From contig NZ_CP036533.1 of the NCBI RefSeq assembly GCF_024585265.1, forward strand, positions 5,155,001 to 5,219,000: a stretch of 64,000 nucleotides of DNA. Direction: 5' to 3'. Source of the DNA: Bradyrhizobium sp. WBAH42. GTDB lineage: Bacteria > Pseudomonadota > Alphaproteobacteria > Rhizobiales > Xanthobacteraceae. A program made the translations under genes and the position numbers. Under the pieces are notes generated by a model. It saw nothing but the letters and a program-made list of their open reading frames with translations. It did no database searches and was not told the DNA's origin. Positions 55,983-63,738 of the stretch are shown here, one piece after another (position 1 is the first letter of the stretch; each line of letters starts with the position of its first letter).

Positions 55983-56273
55983 TCAGCGCAAACCCAACAG
56001 CGAGCGGCGGTAGAAGCTGCCGCGGGCCTCGTTCTGGCAGACGAAGCTGCCATCGAAGCCCTGGCCGTAACGCTTCTGCCCCTTGCGGTAGTAGACGCCC
56101 TTCCTGAAGTCGAGCCAGACCACCTTGTCGCGCGGGCAATGACGCTGGGCCTGCGCCTCATAACGAAACGGCGTCAGCGGCGTCGCCGAGACCTCGGCGC
56201 CGCCTGCACCGACCAGCATGGCGCCAGCGCATGCGATTGCGCCGGACCATTTGCCAAAGCCGCTCCGAGACAC
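55983..56273 (-). CDS. Small secreted protein of unknown function
   Basis: 96 residues. An N-terminal signal (AIACAGAMLVGAGGAEVSA) is followed by a short basic mature part with two Cys (HCPRDK and FVCQNE) that could pair in the periplasm. The order HCPRDKVVWLDFRKGVYY then KGQKRYGQGFDGSF is distinctive, and suggests a compact beta fold. No family with known function recognised. Convergent with the small ORF before it. Confidence 0.65.
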   Translation of the reverse strand: MSRSGFGKWSGAIACAGAMLVGAGGAEVSATPLTPFRYEAQAQRHCPRDKVVWLDFRKGVYYRKGQKRYGQGFDGSFVCQNEARGSFYRRSLLGLR

Positions 56274-56430
56274 GCCCCACCTCCCGCTCGCCGCCGTCCC
56301 CGACGGCCGGTTGGTACGCTAGCACGAAACGGCCCAACCTGCGGCAGGCAAGCGCGCGTCACGTCTTCCGCCAGCCATCTTGTCGGGGTACATGACGGCG
56401 AGATCGTCTCGATGCGAGGGTGCTGCCCGA

Positions 56431-57009
56431 ATGTCGGTTGAGCCTGAGACAACAACTGGTCCCCGCCCGCCCTCGCCGCAGCTCGGCCTGTTGCCGATGA
56501 TCATCTTCGGCTCGCGCTGGCTGCAGCTGCCGCTCTATCTCGGACTGATCGTGGCGCAGTGCGTCTACATCGCGCTGTTCGTCAAGGAGCTCTGGCACCT
56601 CTCCTGGCACGCCCTCGACCTCACCGAGCAGCAGATCATGATGAGCGTACTGGCGCTGATCGACGTCGTGATGATCTCCAATCTGCTCGTGATGGTGATC
56701 GTCGGCGGTTACGAGACGTTCGTCTCGCGGCTCGACCTCCAGGGCCATCCCGACGAGCCGGAATGGCTCGGCCACGTCAATGCGAGCGTCCTGAAGATCA
56801 AGCTCGCCATGGCCATCATCGGCATCTCCTCCATCGCGCTGCTGCGCACCTTCATCGAGGCCGGCAATCTCGGCTCCAACCGCGCCGGCTTCACCGAGAC
56901 CGGCGTGATGTGGCAGGTGCTGATCCACATCACGTTCATCGTCTCGGCGCTCGGCATCGCCTATGTTGACAAGCTCAGCGAGTCCGGAATGCGCAAGCGC
57001 GCCGAATGA
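56431..57009 (+). CDS. YqhA/UPF0114 membrane protein (TIGR00645 family)
   Basis: 192 residues, four membrane helices. Typical segments are FGSRWLQLPLYLGLIVAQ, SNLLVMVIVGGYETFVSRLD and GHVNASVLKIKLAMAIIGIS. The family is widespread in proteobacteria and has no established function. The start is the ATG giving MSVEPETT; a longer in-frame ORF (56380) adds 17 residues without similarity. The convergent ATPase zeta gene ends 15 bases downstream. Confidence 0.85.
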   Translation: MSVEPETTTGPRPPSPQLGLLPMIIFGSRWLQLPLYLGLIVAQCVYIALFVKELWHLSWHALDLTEQQIMMSVLALIDVVMISNLLVMVIVGGYETFVSRLDLQGHPDEPEWLGHVNASVLKIKLAMAIIGISSIALLRTFIEAGNLGSNRAGFTETGVMWQVLIHITFIVSALGIAYVDKLSESGMRKRAE

Positions 57010-57024
57010 AGCGCTGCTGCAGGT

Positions 57025-57345
57025 TCAGGGCCGGTCCGCTTCCAGCTGCGCCAATGCCTGATGCAGACATTCCTGAAGCCTCGCGGCGACCTGCTCGCGC
57101 GCGATCCCCTTGCCGGCGAGATCGCCCGACACCTTGCTGACCACATCGTCCATCGTCCGGCTCTCCAGATGGTCCGTCACCAGCGCCGCTGCGTAGCTTG
57201 CCGCGGCATCGCCACTGAGCCCGAGCTGGCCTGCGGCCCACAGCCCGAGCAGCTTGTTGGACCGCGCCGTGGCCTTGAACATGAATTCCTCGTCGTGGGC
57301 GAATTTGGCTTCAAAGCCCTGCTCGCGCTTGTCGAACGTGGTCAT
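57025..57345 (-). CDS. F1-ATPase inhibitor zeta subunit (DUF1476)
   Basis: 106 residues, the usual length. The N-terminal inhibitory segment MTTFDKREQGFEAKFAHDEE and the four-helix bundle with RRNKLLGLW-like RSNKLLGLWAAGQLG are diagnostic of the alphaproteobacterial zeta subunit, which blocks rotation of F1 in the hydrolysis direction. The ATG with GGAG six bases upstream is used; one four codons earlier is possible. It is encoded alone, away from the atp operon, as usual for the family. Confidence 0.9.
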   Translation of the reverse strand: MTTFDKREQGFEAKFAHDEEFMFKATARSNKLLGLWAAGQLGLSGDAAASYAAALVTDHLESRTMDDVVSKVSGDLAGKGIAREQVAARLQECLHQALAQLEADRP

Positions 57346-57599
57346 GGTCAGCTCCATTCTGCTTCGCTGATGAGAATCGGACTTGCTGGGAGCGAACGTC
57401 TCCGTGGTTCAGGTCAGTTTAGGATCATTTGAAGCTTCCTCCCGGAAGCCGAACGGCGTCAAGCCTGCCGAAGCGCCCGCCAGGCCGGTGCACAGGCGGC
57501 GCGAGCCCCGCGCCAGCCAGCTCGGCCAAGCTGAGAATGTTTACCATTCGTTAAGCAGACTCAGCGTCGGATGACGACAGAGACATCGAGAGCTGACGC

Positions 57600-57818
57600 A
57601 TGAACAGAGAGCTGCGGGAGTTTCGACGGCTTGAACGGGTCTGCCTGGAGCAGGCCGCCCTCTCCACCATGGACCTGACGCGAAGCGGACTGCTGAAGGT
57701 CGCCGACGATTGTCGGATCGCGGCCGAAGCGATCGAGGCCCAATTGCCTCGCGGGGTCTTTGCGGACGCCGTCCAGGCGTTCAAGCTGGCCTTGAGCGCA
57801 AAGGCCAAGCGGCACTAA
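57600..57818 (+). CDS. 72-residue protein of unknown function
   Basis: Highly charged and helical, with no Gly/Pro break before residue 49: RELREFRRLERVCLEQAALS, then LTRSGLLKVADDCRIAAEAI. Probably a small soluble two- or three-helix protein. Start ATG follows GAGAGCTGAC, an acceptable ribosome-binding site. No family with known function recognised. The 250 bases upstream, shared with the divergent zeta gene, hold nothing else recognisable. Confidence 0.6.
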   Translation: MNRELREFRRLERVCLEQAALSTMDLTRSGLLKVADDCRIAAEAIEAQLPRGVFADAVQAFKLALSAKAKRH

Positions 57819-57872
57819 GCCGGCCGCCGCGGGAGAAGCGATTTGGGAGCTTGGGCGGCGAAGCGCGTTCGC

Positions 57873-58064
57873 TCAGCCTTTCGCCGCCGCCGCTTCACGC
57901 GCCAGCCGCTCGGCCTTCAGCCGTTCCTTGTTGGCGTAGAACGCCTTCTGCGCCGCTTCGTGGTCGCGCATGGCCTTTTCGGCCTCGATCCGGCGCGCCG
58001 CATCGCGGGCGTGGCGTTGTTCGGGGGTCAGGGGTTTGCGTCGGAAGGAAAGGTCTTCAGTCAT
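57873..58064 (-). CDS. 63-residue charged helical protein of unknown function
   Basis: Starts MTEDLSFRRKPLTPEQRHAR and continues as one long Lys/Glu/Ala/Arg helix (ANKERLKAERLAREAA). The composition suggests a coiled coil or a nucleic-acid-associated helix. The start is chosen because AAGGA lies nearby and the longer frame has no helical character. Similar small proteins with the PLTPEQRHARDAARRIEAEK pattern are widespread in rhizobia, by recollection. No function known. Confidence 0.6.
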   Translation of the reverse strand: MTEDLSFRRKPLTPEQRHARDAARRIEAEKAMRDHEAAQKAFYANKERLKAERLAREAAAAKG

Positions 58065-58084
58065 GCCAAGTGAACGTGGCTGCC

Positions 58085-58225
58085 AGGAAAAAGTTCCGGC
58101 CGAGACGGTCGTCCGGTCATGACGTTCCGCGAAAACAACCCCATGCACAGTAGCTAAGCCCCTCTTCTGCAACGCTTTTTCTCAACGACGCAAGAGTCCA
58201 CTTGCCGACGGGCAAACAGCGGCAT
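58085..58225. repeat. Intergenic sequence with REP-like hairpin, probable dispersed repeat
   Basis: The 200-base gap between two leftward genes contains TTGCC-GACG-GGCAA (58202-58215). Read on the other strand, its core TTTGCCCGTCGGCAA nearly equals the hairpin at 6477-6493. The preceding stretch, including GCGAAAACAACCCCATGCAC, also reads like a dispersed Bradyrhizobium intergenic sequence, from memory. It could serve as a transcript end. Confidence is limited because only two copies can be compared in the window. Confidence 0.4.
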
Positions 58226-58264
58226 CTGCGAGCCGCAAGCGATGTGACCCACTCGCCGGAACCA

Positions 58265-58936
58265 TCAGATCGCGATGTCCGCAATCACGGGCAAATGGTC
58301 GGAATAGGCGCGCGCTTCCTCGTCGGTCCAGACTTTCCCGAACCGGCTGTCCCGCGTTGCATAGATGCGGTCGAGCCGAAGCAACGGCAGATGCGCCGGA
58401 AAGGTGCGCAGCCGCGTCCGGTTCGGGCAGACCTGCGCTAGCACGCGCCGCACCGATTTCACCCAGAACCAGTCGTTGAAATCGCCGAGCACGACGGTTC
58501 TTTCTGGCTTCACCAGGCTCACCAGGGCCTGAGCCTGCTCGTAACGCTCGTGGATGCTCAGGCCGAGATGCGTGGCAACCACGCGGAATTCGCCGAGAGG
58601 CGTCTGCAATCCCGTGGCAATCGCCCTGCGCGGCTCTCGCTCCCGATAGGACACGTCGACGATCTCGGGCACGCCGGAGAACGGAAAGCGGCTCATGAGC
58701 ATCTGCCCGTAGTCACCGTCCTCCGTGACGATCGACTTGGCATGAACGCGATGATCGCCGACGACCCGCGCCAGCTTCGCAAACGGATCGTCCGACCGCG
58801 ATCGGGAATCCACCTCCTGAAGCGCGACGACATCCGGCGACCATTTGCGAATGATCGAGCAAACCCCCTCCAGATCGAACGTCGGATTGAGATTGAAGGT
58901 GCCGTGCACATTCCACGTCATGAAACGCACCGGCAT
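58265..58936 (-). CDS. Endonuclease/exonuclease/phosphatase-family protein
   Basis: 223 residues. EEP fold motifs: MTWNVHG at the N-terminus, VALQEVD with the metal-binding Glu, THLGLS with the catalytic His, LGDFNDW, and the closing SDHLPVIADI. The substrate may be nucleic acid or a phospholipid head group. Start ATG overlaps the stop of the phospholipase D-VTT gene by one base, so the two are translationally coupled and probably act together on membrane lipids; this pairing is seen in other rhizobia. Confidence 0.88.
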   Translation of the reverse strand: MPVRFMTWNVHGTFNLNPTFDLEGVCSIIRKWSPDVVALQEVDSRSRSDDPFAKLARVVGDHRVHAKSIVTEDGDYGQMLMSRFPFSGVPEIVDVSYREREPRRAIATGLQTPLGEFRVVATHLGLSIHERYEQAQALVSLVKPERTVVLGDFNDWFWVKSVRRVLAQVCPNRTRLRTFPAHLPLLRLDRIYATRDSRFGKVWTDEEARAYSDHLPVIADIAI

Positions 58937-61119
58937 CAACGTCTCCCGGCAAGCCAGGTCGCGACGAACTGTGCGCCCGCGCAGATCCCGAGCCATCCCA
59001 GGAACGCCAGTGCCAGCAGCGCGATGTTGCTCAAGGACGCATTCCTGGCCAGATCTGCGATCTGCGCTCCCAGAACGGCCATGGCGAGAATACCGGGCAT
59101 CATGCCCAGCAGCGTTCCAACCATGAAATCACGAAGCGGCAGCGTGCTCGCGCCAGCCGCGACGTTCACCAGCGAGAATGGTGCGATCGGAATCATCCGG
59201 ATGACCACGACGGCCAAAATTCCCTTGCCGACAACCCGTTCCTGGATGCGCGCGGCACGGCGTCCCAGCAAGCGCTGAAGACGTTCTCGGCCCAGGAACC
59301 GTCCGATCGCAAAAAGCATAAGCGCGCTGAGCAAGACGCCCGCCATGGCGGTGACGAAACCCAGCCATGGCCCAAGTGCGGCAGCAGTCGCAGCGATGAG
59401 CACGAGAACCGGAAAGATCACCAGCCCGCCAAGGACGAAGGCCGCGATCGCGAATGGCGGTCCCCAGCCGGACTGCGCATAGGCAGACAGGAACGACGAG
59501 AGATGGCCCGCATCGGCGTAATCGCTCAAGGACGTGTACGACCAGGCCAGCGCCAGTCCAAGAAGCGCCAGCGCGATCGAGGCGATCCCGATGATCGTCT
59601 TCGTGCTCCACATGCGAGATGCCGCGCGTTCCAGATGAAGCGGCAGCTCAGGGTCCGCCACCGGCTGAACCAAGGTGGCCAGCGTGCTGGTCAGGACCGA
59701 GGACTCCACTTTTCGCAGCGTCTTCGCCCCACCCGTTTTCGACACCTGGTCCAGCACAGCGAACAGCCGATGCTCGTTTTGCGTGACGGCCTGTTCGTCG
59801 AGACCGCAGAAATGAGCGATGAGACGACGGCGGACGGAGGCGATGAAATCCCGATGCTCCTCGGATTCAGCTTCAAAAATCAGGTCGCATTCGCTGTCGG
59901 CGCCCATGGAACGATTGTTCAAATTGGCCGAGCCGATCCGCAGGATCCTATCATCGACGACCATGAGCTTGCTGTGCACCATCACGGCGGCTTCCTTGTT
60001 CCCGCTGCGGGAAACCGGATAGACGAAGCGGATGCGATCGGCGATGCCAGCCGCGCTGAAGCAGTCGATGAAGGCGCCACGGCCGTTCTGCATGGCCTGG
60101 GATTCCAGCCACGAGGAATGCAGTTTCGGGGCGACGACCAGAACCCGAAGCGACGGCACGCGACGCATCTGCTCCGCCAACTCGCTCGCCATCCTGGTCG
60201 CGCTGGTGAACTGATTTTCGATGTACACGAAGCTCGTTGCCGACCGGATCGCCGCAATGAAGGAGCGTTCGACCTCCCTGATGGTCGAGCCTGCCGGACA
60301 GACCACCTCGGTCCTGGCGATCCCGACCGGCAAATGCTCGGCCTCGACAGGCACGCTCGCCGGCCAGCGACCATTCCTCAGCGCGCGCCGTTCATCGACC
60401 TGTTGGCCTGCCGCACGCCAGCGTTGCTCCGCGAGCGCGAACAGCTGCTCAGCGGCCTCGCCGTCGACGAGGCACTGAACATCGTGAAACGGCGGATACG
60501 GCTTGCGCTGAGGGTCGCAGCGCATGGCGTTGTCGGCGCGGTGGTCACTCGTGTCCCAGCGCCTGATCGTCAGATCGAGCCCGCCGACGAACGCCAGTGA
60601 TCCGTCGACACAGACGATCTTCTGGTGTTGCGCCGAACCGAACGGAAGCGTGGCGTCCAGATGAAACCGGACTCGGCCGTCGGTGTCGGCGATGAATTTC
60701 GCCGCGGAATTCCACTCCCTCTCGGAGGCGTAAAACGAGACGAAGTCCCAGACGAGAATATTGATGCGCAAGGCGGGCCGGCGCTGCACCAGGGCGCGCA
60801 GGAAGGGACCAAGCTCCTCAGGCAGGCCATCATCCGCACGTCCCGCGGCTCCGACCAGGCGCGTCCTGCTATGGATATCCCATCCGATGATGTAGACGAG
60901 ATCCTGCGCCTCCAGCAGGGCCTCCCGCAGGGCTGCGAAATAGGCGGCGGCATCGTTCAGAACCGCCACGCGCCGCGCCCTGCACCGTCGCCAGACGGTG
61001 TCGCCGGGAGTCAGTGTCGATGCGCTCTGAAGCAGGTGGACCTCGCAATTCGCGTTTGCGTCTAAACGCGCTGGAGGCTCAAGGGGTTCCACGCCGTCAA
61101 CGGCTGCGGTTCGATGCAA
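58936..61119 (-). CDS. Phospholipase D fused to a VTT (DedA-like) membrane domain
   Basis: 727 residues. The N-terminal 490 residues hold two HKD motifs, HQKIVCVDGSLAFVGG and HSKLMVVDDRILRIGS, so one active site of the PLD/cardiolipin-synthase superfamily is complete. The C-terminal 220 residues, with about six helices, are a VTT/SNARE-associated domain: GGLVIFPVLVLI, then GRFLGRERLQRLLGRR and VVIRMIPIAPFSLVNVAAG. VTT proteins scramble or flip phospholipids. The fusion suggests coupled lipid hydrolysis or transfer and transbilayer movement. Start TTG is uncertain; the region before residue 40 shows no domain. Coupled to the EEP gene downstream. Confidence 0.9.
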   Translation of the reverse strand: MHRTAAVDGVEPLEPPARLDANANCEVHLLQSASTLTPGDTVWRRCRARRVAVLNDAAAYFAALREALLEAQDLVYIIGWDIHSRTRLVGAAGRADDGLPEELGPFLRALVQRRPALRINILVWDFVSFYASEREWNSAAKFIADTDGRVRFHLDATLPFGSAQHQKIVCVDGSLAFVGGLDLTIRRWDTSDHRADNAMRCDPQRKPYPPFHDVQCLVDGEAAEQLFALAEQRWRAAGQQVDERRALRNGRWPASVPVEAEHLPVGIARTEVVCPAGSTIREVERSFIAAIRSATSFVYIENQFTSATRMASELAEQMRRVPSLRVLVVAPKLHSSWLESQAMQNGRGAFIDCFSAAGIADRIRFVYPVSRSGNKEAAVMVHSKLMVVDDRILRIGSANLNNRSMGADSECDLIFEAESEEHRDFIASVRRRLIAHFCGLDEQAVTQNEHRLFAVLDQVSKTGGAKTLRKVESSVLTSTLATLVQPVADPELPLHLERAASRMWSTKTIIGIASIALALLGLALAWSYTSLSDYADAGHLSSFLSAYAQSGWGPPFAIAAFVLGGLVIFPVLVLIAATAAALGPWLGFVTAMAGVLLSALMLFAIGRFLGRERLQRLLGRRAARIQERVVGKGILAVVVIRMIPIAPFSLVNVAAGASTLPLRDFMVGTLLGMMPGILAMAVLGAQIADLARNASLSNIALLALAFLGWLGICAGAQFVATWLAGRR

Positions 61120-61161
61120 ATGCCGGACGTCCGGCGCTCACTGGGCCCATCGCACAATTCG

Positions 61162-61458
61162 TCATTTGGTGCGGACAAACTTCGCACCGGCGCTCCTCAA
61201 CACTTCCACAATTTTCTCAGGGGCGTCGCCGTGAAAATCGACGGAAACCTCGATCAGGCCTTCCAGCTTCTGCCGCCCCTCCGGCGCGGGCGCAGTCTTG
61301 ACGTCGGGACCTGCCGGGCGTGTTCCCACCGTATTCGCATCGCCGACGGGCTGGACGAAGACGTCGCCTCGCGGCACGCCGCATTCCTGCACGACATGCT
61401 CAACCGCAAGCTCGGCGCCGCGGCGCGTGTCGAATTCTCCAATGATGGTGCTTTCCAA
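61162..61458 (-). CDS. 98-residue stress-protein-like protein
   Basis: Reads as two alpha-beta units: IGEFDTRRGAELAVEHVVQE with VPRGDVFVQPVG, and, after a Pro-rich linker, VSVDFHGDAPEKIVEVLRSA. The first part resembles the small general-stress (GSP17M-like) fold with its FDTRRGAE..AV helix. The start is a TTG with GGAGAG upstream; a TTG 11 codons earlier is possible and no ATG lies near. It is 42 bases downstream of the phospholipase D gene start, on the same strand. Function unknown. Confidence 0.5.
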   Translation of the reverse strand: MESTIIGEFDTRRGAELAVEHVVQECGVPRGDVFVQPVGDANTVGTRPAGPDVKTAPAPEGRQKLEGLIEVSVDFHGDAPEKIVEVLRSAGAKFVRTK

Positions 61459-61675
61459 GGCTGCTCTCCGTGTGGTCTCGCGTGCGGACAACAGGCGAAC
61501 TGGGGTCAGGTTCCTGAAGCTTGAGCGAGCGGCATCTCAAGGGCAGTGACGTTCCTGACGCGTCGCGCGTCGTTTGGCTCGAGCAGGCGGCGCTTTTCGC
61601 GCGTCATTGAGACAGGTCAATACCAGCAAGCCGAAGCTCTGGAAAACTGACTTCAACAAGTCAACGGAGGCCGCC

Positions 61676-62284
61676 ATGTCACAGCAGAGCAGCATGCATT
61701 TCTATCTCAACTGGGCCAAGGAGCGGATCGACGAGATGGATGCCGCGTTGGCCTCGTTCGAGGTCAAGGCCGGCCAGGCCAAGGCCGAGTCCAAGGTGAA
61801 GACCGATCAGCTCCTGTCCGATCTGACCAAGCGACGCGACGAGTTTCAGGCGCTGCTCAAGGCCAAGGCGCAGGCGGGTGAAGCGGCGTGGGCGGATGCC
61901 AAGGCCGAGTTGGAACGGCAATGGGCTGGTTTCGAAGCCCAGGTGAAGACCTACTTCGAAGGCGCAGGCAAACAGCTCGAGCAGCAGCAGGCCACGTTCA
62001 GAGATCTTGCGGCTGCGCAGGCCAAGGCCTGGGGCGAAGCCGCAGAGAAATTCCGCGAGGCCGCAGGCAAGGTCACTGCTGCCCGCACCGTCGACATCGA
62101 CGCCGCGCTCAAGCAGATGAAGTCCGACGCCTCCGAAGCCGAAGCGCGCCTGCAGAAGCTGAAGCAGGCGGGCAGCGAGTCCTGGTCGGTGATGAGCGCC
62201 GCCCTCGCCGAATCCCGCAAGGCATTCGATCAAGCGAACAAGGCGGCGTGGGACGCGCTGAAGGGCGGTGATGCGAAGAGGTGA
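61676..62284 (+). CDS. Long coiled-coil protein of unknown function
   Basis: 202 residues, nearly all helical with a Lys/Glu/Ala/Gln composition and no Cys. Heptad-like repeats include AKAESKVKTDQLLSDLTKRR and AWADAKAELERQWAGFEAQV, with regular Trp residues. It resembles phasin-like or apolipoprotein-like amphipathic proteins that coat granules or membranes, but no family was firmly recognised. CGGAGG lies five bases before the ATG, a strong site, so high expression is plausible. Confidence 0.7.
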   Translation: MSQQSSMHFYLNWAKERIDEMDAALASFEVKAGQAKAESKVKTDQLLSDLTKRRDEFQALLKAKAQAGEAAWADAKAELERQWAGFEAQVKTYFEGAGKQLEQQQATFRDLAAAQAKAWGEAAEKFREAAGKVTAARTVDIDAALKQMKSDASEAEARLQKLKQAGSESWSVMSAALAESRKAFDQANKAAWDALKGGDAKR

Positions 62285-62324
62285 AGGTGGGCTTCAGTTG
62301 ATGCCCCGGGCTTTCCAGCGCAGG

Positions 62325-62474
62325 CTAGTGCAACACCCGTCCGGCTTCGGCACGCCGGACCCTTTCTCGCAGCTCCTCGAGCTCTTCGATCGAGTCCAAC
62401 AATCTCACCAGCTCGCGGGCAATATGTGTCAAACCGGACTTGGATTGCTTTAAGATACGAACTCGCTGTGCCAT
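62325..62474 (-). CDS. 49-residue charged helical protein
   Basis: ATG to TAG. MAQRVRILKQSKSGLTHIAR followed by a leucine-rich acidic helix (LVRLLDSIEELEELRERVRR). The pattern suggests a small coiled coil. Convergent with the preceding gene and 78 bases from the tRNA-Ser gene. A longer in-frame start (62525) is less likely because it lies in purine-poor sequence. No function known. Confidence 0.5.
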   Translation of the reverse strand: MAQRVRILKQSKSGLTHIARELVRLLDSIEELEELRERVRRAEAGRVLH

Positions 62475-62552
62475 CGGTGCACGCCTCCATGCTTGGGCAA
62501 GTCCAATTGGCAAGGAGCGTGCCACCCCATGAAGGGAACTTAGGGCGATTTA

Positions 62553-62642
62553 TGGCGGAAGGGGTGGGATTCGAACCCACGGTACCCTTGCGGGCACGCC
62601 GGTTTTCAAGACCGGTGCCTTAAACCACTCGGCCACCCTTCC
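62553..62642 (-). tRNA. tRNA-Ser(UGA)
   Basis: A 90-base class II tRNA with a long variable arm. The acceptor stem GGAAGGG pairs with CCCTTCC, the D-stem region is GGCCGAGTGG, and the T-loop GGTTCGAATCC is standard. The anticodon loop CTTGAAA gives anticodon UGA, which reads UCA and UCG-type serine codons. Discriminator G, and the CCA end is encoded. Confidence 0.97.
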
Positions 62643-62862
62643 TGAGCCTGGAATGGCTGTCGCTTAACCCAGTCGCCCGCCCAAGGCAACGCGAAGTTGG
62701 CCTGCCCTCGCCTCCGGCCTGTTGTCAGGCAAGCGTCAGCCTGTTCGCTTAGGCTGTACCTTCGGCAAATCCGCGGACACCGGCGACATCTCCCAGGGCG
62801 TCGCTGGTTGCGAGGCCCGGCCGGATTGGTCTCCATACCCGGGCCTCGTTTTGCGCTTCGCC

Positions 62863-62892
62863 AAAAGCAAACGGCGCCCCGTGGGGAGCGCC
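62863..62892 (-). terminator. Probable intrinsic terminator after the Cys-rich gene
   Basis: Read leftward, GGCGCTCCCC-AC-GGGGCGCC folds as a stem with one bulged base (62873-62892) and is followed by GTTTGCTTTT, a T-rich run. It lies about 28 bases beyond the stop of the leftward secreted-protein gene and is the best terminator in the window. Confidence 0.6.
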
Positions 62893-62920
62893 GCTCGAAG
62901 ACGGTTCTCTTGCGCGGGCG

Positions 62921-63295
62921 TCAGTAGCCGCACGATGCGCAGTTCATCTGCACCGGGGCGTAATAGGAATAGCCGGGCGAGACCATCTCGACGCGCTGGC
63001 GGGTGGCGTATTGCGGCGGGATGCGCTCGTACTGGACGCCCGGCGGCGCCACCATCACGGTCTGCGGCACCATCACGGTGCGATACTGCGCCGGCGTGCG
63101 ATGCGCGACGACGGAGCCAGGCGAGACCATCACGGTCTCGTCGACGGTGCGGTATTGCGGCGGCACGTATTGCTGCTGATAGCAGGTCGTGCACGGCGGC
63201 GGCGTGTAGCAATTGTAGCAGCCGGCGGAGGCTGCGCCCGTCATGGAAATCGCGGCGACGGCCGTGGAGAAGACAACGGCGAGAGTACGAGACAT
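62921..63295 (-). CDS. Secreted Cys-rich repeat protein
   Basis: 124 residues. A signal peptide ends at about residue 24 (ASAG). The mature protein opens with a Cys-rich segment (GCYNCYTPPPCTTCY: two CxxC pairs), then carries three imperfect repeats of the form QYRTV.ETVMVSPG, namely PQYRTVDETVMVSPG, AQYRTVMVPQTVMVAPPG and ATRQRVEMVSPG, and ends CASCGY. The whole is rich in Tyr, Val, Pro and Gln. It may be a cell-surface or metal-binding protein. Similar proteins occur in Bradyrhizobium, by recollection. Function unknown. Confidence 0.7.
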   Translation of the reverse strand: MSRTLAVVFSTAVAAISMTGAASAGCYNCYTPPPCTTCYQQQYVPPQYRTVDETVMVSPGSVVAHRTPAQYRTVMVPQTVMVAPPGVQYERIPPQYATRQRVEMVSPGYSYYAPVQMNCASCGY

Positions 63296-63738
63296 TGCGG
63301 TGGTGCCCCAGTTGCCCGAAATGGATTTGCGAAGGTGGCCGCGAGTATACGCCGCAAAATCCAGGGCTGCTGAAGTTCATCAGGGCATCCTTAATGCGAA
63401 TGGCACGCTTTCGCCGGACGTTCAGAACTCATTGACCATCGCGCGAAGGACAGATGACGCGGCGCCTTCAGAACGCGCAAAGGCGATCTCGGATCGGCAT
63501 CGCGGCGCGCGCGCCGACCGCATCGGGCCGAATGACGGGCCGCCCGTCCGCGTGGCTCTGGGATCACACCCGCCGAAAATCCGTCAATCCTCGCGGTTGA
63601 TGACCGCAACTTGTGCATCTATCTCGCCCAGGTTGCGGCTCACCCTGCTGACCCGCGTGGCCGGATCTGACATGATCCGTCGCAAAGAATCGTCGGCCGG
63701 CACCTTAGGATTGCTGAGCTGTCGGCAGGGGTTGGCGA
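63296..63738. other. Interval before the exported protein at the window end
   Basis: About 440 bases between divergent genes. Short ORFs on the minus strand (for example in 63391-63847) have no recognisable features and none is supported. No operator or RNA gene was recognised by eye. Confidence 0.4.
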
